Source: UBA1715 sp036752345
Lineage (GTDB): Bacteria; Bacteroidota; Bacteroidia; Bacteroidales; UBA1715
NCBI GenBank assembly: GCA_036752345.1
Contig: DAIOSV010000019.1
Location: forward strand, 1-37,375
Direction: 5' to 3'
DNA: 37,375 nucleotides
Shown piece after piece: positions 33,395-37,375 of this stretch (position 1 is its first letter; every line of letters starts with the position of its first letter). Under the pieces are notes generated by a model. The model saw only the letters and a list, made by a program, of their open reading frames with translations. It did not search any database and was not told the DNA's origin. The position numbers and the translations under genes are program-made.

Positions 33395-34489
33395 ATGATA
33401 GTTCAAGATTGCATTTCTATTTTAGAAAATTTTGCGCCACTGCAATATCAAGAATCGTATGACAATGCAGGCTTGCTTGTTGGAAACAGAAACGACACCA
33501 TAACGAAAGCGCTGATTACAATTGATGTCACTCCGGCTGTTGTGCAAGAAGCAATTGATTGCAAAGCCGACATAATAATAGCACACCACCCGCTTATTTT
33601 CAAGCCATTGAAACGTCTTACCGACAGTTCAGACGTAGAAACGTGTGTAGGCCTAGCTATCAAACATTCCATCGCTATTTATGCCTGTCATACCAACCTT
33701 GACGCAATGATTCATGGAGTAAATGCAAAAATTTGCGAGAAAATTGGTCTACAACATTGTAAAATAATGGTTCCGCGCCAAAATCAACTTACAAAATTGG
33801 TAACGTTTGTACCTAATGCATACATTGAAAAAGTGCAAGAAGCAATTTTTTCCGCAGGCGCAGGAAGCATAGGCAATTACGACAAGTGCAGTTTTTTTGC
33901 ACAAGGTACCGGAACGTTTCGAGCAAATGAACAAGCAAATCCCTTTGTTGGTGAGAAAAACGAATTACACAACGAACCGGAAACAAGAATAGAAACAATA
34001 TTTCCGAACGAAAAAACCAACGAGGTACTTTCTGCACTTTTTGCAAACCACCCGTACGAAGAAGTTGCCTACGACTTGTATCCCGTGCGCAACACATATC
34101 CCCTTGCCGGCGATGGCATGATTGGCGAGTTTCTACAACCTATGGAAACCATGGAATTTCTCAAATTCATAAAACAATCTTTTCATTGTGGTTCTATCAA
34201 ATACACAGCAAGCGACAAGAAAACTATCTCAAAAGTCGCTGTATGCGGAGGTTCCGGCAGTTTTCTCATTCAAGATGCATTACGACAAAAAGCCGATATT
34301 TTCATCACCGCAGATGTTAAATATCACGACTTCTTTTTAGCCAATAATTCACTCATTTTAGCTGATATAGGACATTATGAATCAGAACAATACACAAAAG
34401 AACTATTTTATGAGTTATTGAATAAAAATTTTTATAACTTTGCAATCCAAATTTCAAAGGTTAATACGAACCCGATAAACTATTTATAA
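33395..34489 (+). CDS. Nif3-like dinuclear metal-centre protein
   Basis: The 364 residues have the two conserved Nif3 halves with metal-binding motifs AHHPLIF (H64, H65), HTNLDA (H99, D103) and, near the C-terminus, DIGHYESE. The middle (about 125-235) is an inserted PII-like domain, as in the long B. subtilis YqfO-type members. The family is also annotated as GTP cyclohydrolase I type 2, but that activity is not established in general, so no gene name is given. The zinc-ribbon gene starts one base after the stop, and the pair is common in Bacteroidota. Confidence 0.92.
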   Translation: MIVQDCISILENFAPLQYQESYDNAGLLVGNRNDTITKALITIDVTPAVVQEAIDCKADIIIAHHPLIFKPLKRLTDSSDVETCVGLAIKHSIAIYACHTNLDAMIHGVNAKICEKIGLQHCKIMVPRQNQLTKLVTFVPNAYIEKVQEAIFSAGAGSIGNYDKCSFFAQGTGTFRANEQANPFVGEKNELHNEPETRIETIFPNEKTNEVLSALFANHPYEEVAYDLYPVRNTYPLAGDGMIGEFLQPMETMEFLKFIKQSFHCGSIKYTASDKKTISKVAVCGGSGSFLIQDALRQKADIFITADVKYHDFFLANNSLILADIGHYESEQYTKELFYELLNKNFYNFAIQISKVNTNPINYL

Positions 34490-34490
34490 G

Positions 34491-35267
34491 ATGGCAAAAA
34501 AACAAACAGACATCGCTCCACAAACGGTAGAACAAAAGCTTACGTTGTTGTTTCAACTTCAAGAAACAGATTCTAAGATTGATGAAATTCAAAGACTTCG
34601 CGGTGAACTTCCTCTAGAGGTAAAAGATTTAGAAGACGAATTGGAAGGTTTGGATACTCGTAATACAAAAATCAAAGAAGAAATTGCTCAGAAAGAGAAA
34701 GACATAGTAACCAAAAAAGAAGAAATCAAAGACGCGCAAGCGCAAGTTAAGAAATACGAAGAGCAACAAATGGACGTTCGTAACAACCGTGAATATGAGG
34801 CAATTACGAAAGAAGTTGAGTTCCAAAAATTAAATGTTGAACTTTTCGAAAAACGCATTCGTGAATATTCAAACGACGTTGAAAATCGCAAAGCGCAATT
34901 GGAAGCATCAAAAGCAAAATACGACGAACGTAAACTTGATTTGGATGCAAAGAAAAATGAATTAAACTCAATCATCAGCGAAACAAAAGCTGAAGAAGAC
35001 CAGTTGAAAGCAGATGCTGAAAATATCTCAAGAAACATTGAAGAACGCTTACATACAGCATACAAACGTCTTCGCAAAAATGCTCATAACGGCGTAGCAG
35101 TTGCTACCGTAGAACGTGATGCTTGTGGTGGTTGCTTCAACAAAATTCCACCTCAAAGACAACTTGACATTAAAAGTCACAAGAAAATTATCGTATGTGA
35201 ATATTGCGGTCGCATCTTGGTTGACAAAGAATTGGTTTTTGGTCCTGAGGTTGTTGAAGAAAAATAA
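34491..35267 (+). CDS. Coiled-coil protein with C-terminal C4 zinc ribbon
   Basis: This 258-residue protein is mostly a charged antiparallel coiled coil (about 15-190, heptad-rich E/K sequence) followed by a zinc ribbon with C212-x2-C215 and C236-x2-C239. It belongs to the DUF164/zf-RING_7 family, related to CdsZ-type proteins; a nucleic-acid or complex-scaffold role is inferred only. Co-directional with the Nif3-like gene with one base between. The transcript probably ends at the hairpin 24 bases after its stop. Confidence 0.88.
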   Translation: MAKKQTDIAPQTVEQKLTLLFQLQETDSKIDEIQRLRGELPLEVKDLEDELEGLDTRNTKIKEEIAQKEKDIVTKKEEIKDAQAQVKKYEEQQMDVRNNREYEAITKEVEFQKLNVELFEKRIREYSNDVENRKAQLEASKAKYDERKLDLDAKKNELNSIISETKAEEDQLKADAENISRNIEERLHTAYKRLRKNAHNGVAVATVERDACGGCFNKIPPQRQLDIKSHKKIIVCEYCGRILVDKELVFGPEVVEEK

Positions 35268-35290
35268 TTTCGCAAAACAAACGTTTATAT

Positions 35291-35322
35291 ATGCTGCTTG
35301 TGATTCACGAGCAGCATTTTTT
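35291..35322 (+). terminator. Intrinsic terminator directly before nadD
   Basis: ATGCTGCT (35291-35298) pairs with AGCAGCAT (35310-35317), extended inward by a T-G wobble and GTG/CAC around a 3-base loop, then a T run to 35322. Only 7 bases separate it from the nadD ATG, so it may end the upstream transcript or attenuate nadD. Confidence 0.85.
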
Positions 35323-35329
35323 ATCTCAT

Positions 35330-35917
35330 ATGGAAATAGGTCTTTACTTCGGTTCGTTCAACCCCATTCACATTGGGCATTTGGCTATAGCAAATTACAT
35401 GCTTGAATTTTCGCCAATTGACGAATTATGGTTTGTAATTTCTCCGCAAAATCCCGACAAAGAAAAAGCCTCATTACTCAACGATTACCAACGACTCCAT
35501 ATGGTTGATTTGGCGATAGAAGATTTTCCTCGATTGCGTACATCATCAATTGAGTTTACGTTGCCACAACCTTCGTATACCATCAACACATTGACACACT
35601 TGGAGGAAAAATATCCAGAGCATAAATTTTCGCTCATTATGGGTGGCGACAACCTTCAAAACTTTGACCGATGGAAAAACGCTCAAAAAATTCTTGAAGG
35701 CTATTCATTATATGTATATCCGCGTCCGAACTGCGAAATATCCGAAAACTACATAAATCATCCACATATTAAAATTGTTAATGCTCCACGTATGGAAATT
35801 TCGTCAAGTTTTATACGCAAATGCAGACAGGAAGGCAAAAGCGTACAAGGATTTATGCCTGCTGCGGCATGGAAATATTTAGATGAAATGAATTTTTACA
35901 AAAAAACCGCTTTATAA
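35330..35917 (+). CDS. nadD: Nicotinate-nucleotide adenylyltransferase
   Basis: NadD makes nicotinate adenine dinucleotide from nicotinate mononucleotide and ATP in NAD synthesis. The 195 residues start with GLYFGSFNPIHIGH (4-17), the nucleotidyltransferase motif with H14 and H17. IMGGDNLQNFDRWK and the C-terminal ISSSFIRK motif are also present. Start is the ATG at 35330; an in-frame ATG at 35291 lies inside the terminator hairpin and adds 13 residues foreign to the family. With cinA in the window, there are two pyridine-nucleotide genes, though not in one operon. Confidence 0.95.
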   Translation: MEIGLYFGSFNPIHIGHLAIANYMLEFSPIDELWFVISPQNPDKEKASLLNDYQRLHMVDLAIEDFPRLRTSSIEFTLPQPSYTINTLTHLEEKYPEHKFSLIMGGDNLQNFDRWKNAQKILEGYSLYVYPRPNCEISENYINHPHIKIVNAPRMEISSSFIRKCRQEGKSVQGFMPAAAWKYLDEMNFYKKTAL

Positions 35918-35932
35918 ATATACAAGAAATAG

Positions 35933-35940
35933 TATTTTTG
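35933..35940 (+). promoter_or_regulatory. -7 promoter element before the LysE-family gene
   Basis: TATTTTTG matches TAnnTTTG, 22 bases before the proposed TTG start at 35963. It supports the short protein start. The -33 element is unclear. Confidence 0.5.
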
Positions 35941-35962
35941 CAAAAAATAAAACTCTAAGCTT

Positions 35963-36628
35963 TTGATACACGAACTCTTTATACAAGGCATTCTTATAGG
36001 TTTATTCGTTTCAATACCAATGGGACCTATAGGAGTTTTGTGCTTGCAGCGCACGCTACAGCAAGGACGCTTATCAGGATTTATATCCGGCTTGGGTGCA
36101 GCTACAGCTGACACCGTTTTTGCCTCAATTGCCGGACTTGGATTAACCATGGTTTCAGACTTTTTCCAAGATCATCAAAAATATATTATGCTCGTTGGAG
36201 CAGTGCTCCTTATATTCTTAGGATTGCGCATGTTTTTTAGAAATACCATAAAACAAGCACGCGCTATCAAATACAAACAATCTAATTTGGTTACCGATTT
36301 CGTTTCCGTATTTGCACTCACCATTACCAATCCTATAACCATTGTATTTTATGGATTTGTATTTGCCACATTCGGCATGGTGCAAGATAATTTCTTGTCC
36401 CTCGGTTCTATCCTCGTTGGTATCTTTTGCGGAGCAATTAGCGTATGGTTTCTGCTCTCAACACTTGTCAACATTTTCCGCAAATACTTCAGATTGCGCA
36501 TCATTTTCTACATAAATAAAATTGCAGGCATCATTATCATGATTTTTGGTTTGTTTGCCATCTATAGCGCATTTACTCCTGTCGAAAAAGAATTGGAAAC
36601 CCACAATGTTCCAATAATACGAAAATAG
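35963..36628 (+). CDS. LysE-family translocator (amino-acid exporter type)
   Basis: The 221 residues form about six membrane segments with the family start GLFVSIPMGPIGVLC (12-26) and the GLGAATADTVFASIAGLGL segment. LysE/RhtB proteins export amino acids or related metabolites across the inner membrane; the substrate is unknown. The start is a TTG at 35963, since an in-frame stop lies at 35948-35950 and the first ATG (36021) would cut off the conserved first helix. Start choice is therefore fairly firm though unusual. The mnmE ATG is one base after the stop, so the two probably share a transcript. Confidence 0.87.
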   Translation: MIHELFIQGILIGLFVSIPMGPIGVLCLQRTLQQGRLSGFISGLGAATADTVFASIAGLGLTMVSDFFQDHQKYIMLVGAVLLIFLGLRMFFRNTIKQARAIKYKQSNLVTDFVSVFALTITNPITIVFYGFVFATFGMVQDNFLSLGSILVGIFCGAISVWFLLSTLVNIFRKYFRLRIIFYINKIAGIIIMIFGLFAIYSAFTPVEKELETHNVPIIRK

Positions 36629-36629
36629 T

Positions 36630-37375
36630 ATGATAGTAGAATCCAATACCATTTGCGCTATTGCCACAGCACAAGGCAAAGGAGCTATTGCCGTAATACG
36701 AATAAGCGGAGAAATGACGAAAGAAATTATCCTTCGCACTTTCAAACCTTACAAGCAAGTTACTGATTGGCAAAACGTTGGCTATAAAATTCATTATGGA
36801 GAAATTATTAAAAACGGTGAGACCGTAGATTCAGTACTTGTATCTATTTTCAACGCTCCAAACTCCTACACTGGCGAAGATTCAGCCGAAATAAGTTGCC
36901 ACGCGTCAGTATTTATTCAACAAGAAATTTTGGATTTGCTTATACAAAACGGAGCACGACTAGCACACCCGGGAGAATTTACGCAACGAGCTTTTCTAAA
37001 CAGAAAAATGGATTTGTCGCAAGCCGAAGCCGTTGCCGACTTGATAGCCTCCACCTCTGCTTCATCGCACCATTTGGCCATGTCGCAAATGAAAGGTGGC
37101 TATGCCAAAGAATTGAAAGACTTGCGCGAAGTGTTGCTCAAATTTTTGTCGTTACTTGAATTGGAGCTCGATTTTAGCGAAGAAGACGTAGAGTTTGCCG
37201 ACCGTAAAGAATTACTAACACTCTGCACAGATTTAACTACACGTGTTGAAAAATTAGTATCATCGTTCAAACTCGGGAATGCAATAAAATTAGGGATTCC
37301 GGTGTGTATTGTGGGCGAACCAAACGTAGGAAAATCAACATTGCTCAACGCAATTTTAAACGAAGACAAAGCCAT
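36630..37375 (+). CDS. mnmE: tRNA modification GTPase MnmE (partial, 3' end off the window)
   Basis: 248 codons are present. With MnmG, MnmE installs the carboxymethylaminomethyl group on uridine 34 of certain tRNAs, using a folate cofactor and GTP. The N-terminal domain (ICAIATAQGKGAIAVIRISG, 8-27, and NSYTGEDSAEISCH, HPGEFTQRAFLNRKMDLSQA) is complete, followed by the helical domain and the start of the G domain with P-loop GEPNVGKS (229-236). The rest of the G domain and the C-terminal CxGK motif lie beyond the edge. The ATG is one base after the stop of the LysE-family gene. Confidence 0.96.
   Translation, partial: MIVESNTICAIATAQGKGAIAVIRISGEMTKEIILRTFKPYKQVTDWQNVGYKIHYGEIIKNGETVDSVLVSIFNAPNSYTGEDSAEISCHASVFIQQEILDLLIQNGARLAHPGEFTQRAFLNRKMDLSQAEAVADLIASTSASSHHLAMSQMKGGYAKELKDLREVLLKFLSLLELELDFSEEDVEFADRKELLTLCTDLTTRVEKLVSSFKLGNAIKLGIPVCIVGEPNVGKSTLLNAILNEDKA

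Noticed and set aside
34688..35077. 129-residue open frame on the minus strand inside the zinc-ribbon gene
   Set aside because: Ser/Phe-rich reading opposite a Lys/Glu coiled coil; no start signals.
1..37375. Mobile elements, CRISPR arrays, tRNA or rRNA genes
   Set aside because: I saw no transposase, integrase, regularly spaced repeats or cloverleaf/rRNA sequence on either strand.

Overview
The window looks like chromosomal DNA of an AT-rich, anaerobic member of the Bacteroidota, most likely order Bacteroidales; the genus cannot be fixed. The grounds are a TAnnTTTG-type -7 promoter element before at least nine genes, a FecI-type sigma factor with a FecR/DUF4974 anti-sigma protein, a PUR-family (DUF3276) protein, OmpA/PD40 and carboxypeptidase-regulatory-domain (CRD) envelope proteins, a possible type IX secretion (T9SS) tail, and pyruvate:ferredoxin oxidoreductase as an anaerobe marker. 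I see no tRNA, rRNA, CRISPR array, insertion sequence or phage gene. Two runs of exactly 100 N (4557-4656 in pyrB, 32141-32240 in cinA) are scaffold gaps that probably hide more sequence than they show.

Layout. 1-3640: a secreted M23 peptidase (minus, runs off the left edge) divergent from an MsbA-like ABC exporter. 3772-5392: PUR-family protein, then pyrB and pyrI, with an intrinsic terminator squeezed between the PUR gene and the pyrB start. 5468-7396: TPR/five-blade PD40/CRD/OmpA protein with PorE-like architecture. 7681-12764: rho (no N-terminal helix-bundle domain) and nifJ. 12883-16024: mtaB (minus) divergent from a GH9 glycosidase. 16029-22129: a minus-strand envelope cluster, read in order as a 1042-residue TPR protein, an outer-membrane barrel protein, rlmH and a LiaF-like membrane protein. 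22446-23834: a secreted CRD/TPR protein ending at a strong terminator.

23934-29392 is the most distinctive part: ECF sigma factor, FecR anti-sigma, an STN-domain protein with a short predicted outer-membrane barrel instead of a SusC/TonB receptor, and a translationally coupled secreted RCC1-type seven-blade propeller with Ig-like modules, a CRD and a possible T9SS tail. It looks like a cell-surface signalling/display operon in which the usual SusC/D pair is replaced by a small barrel and a propeller protein.

29422-37375: DEAD-box helicase; a tightly overlapping minus-strand operon (pspC-like, cinA, low-molecular-weight tyrosine phosphatase, nucleoside-recognition membrane protein); then plus-strand Nif3-like protein, coiled-coil zinc-ribbon protein, nadD (again with a terminator directly before its start), LysE-family exporter and mnmE, cut by the right edge. 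Most of these are housekeeping or envelope genes in ordinary order; the sigma/FecR/STN/RCC1 operon is the best candidate for something undescribed.
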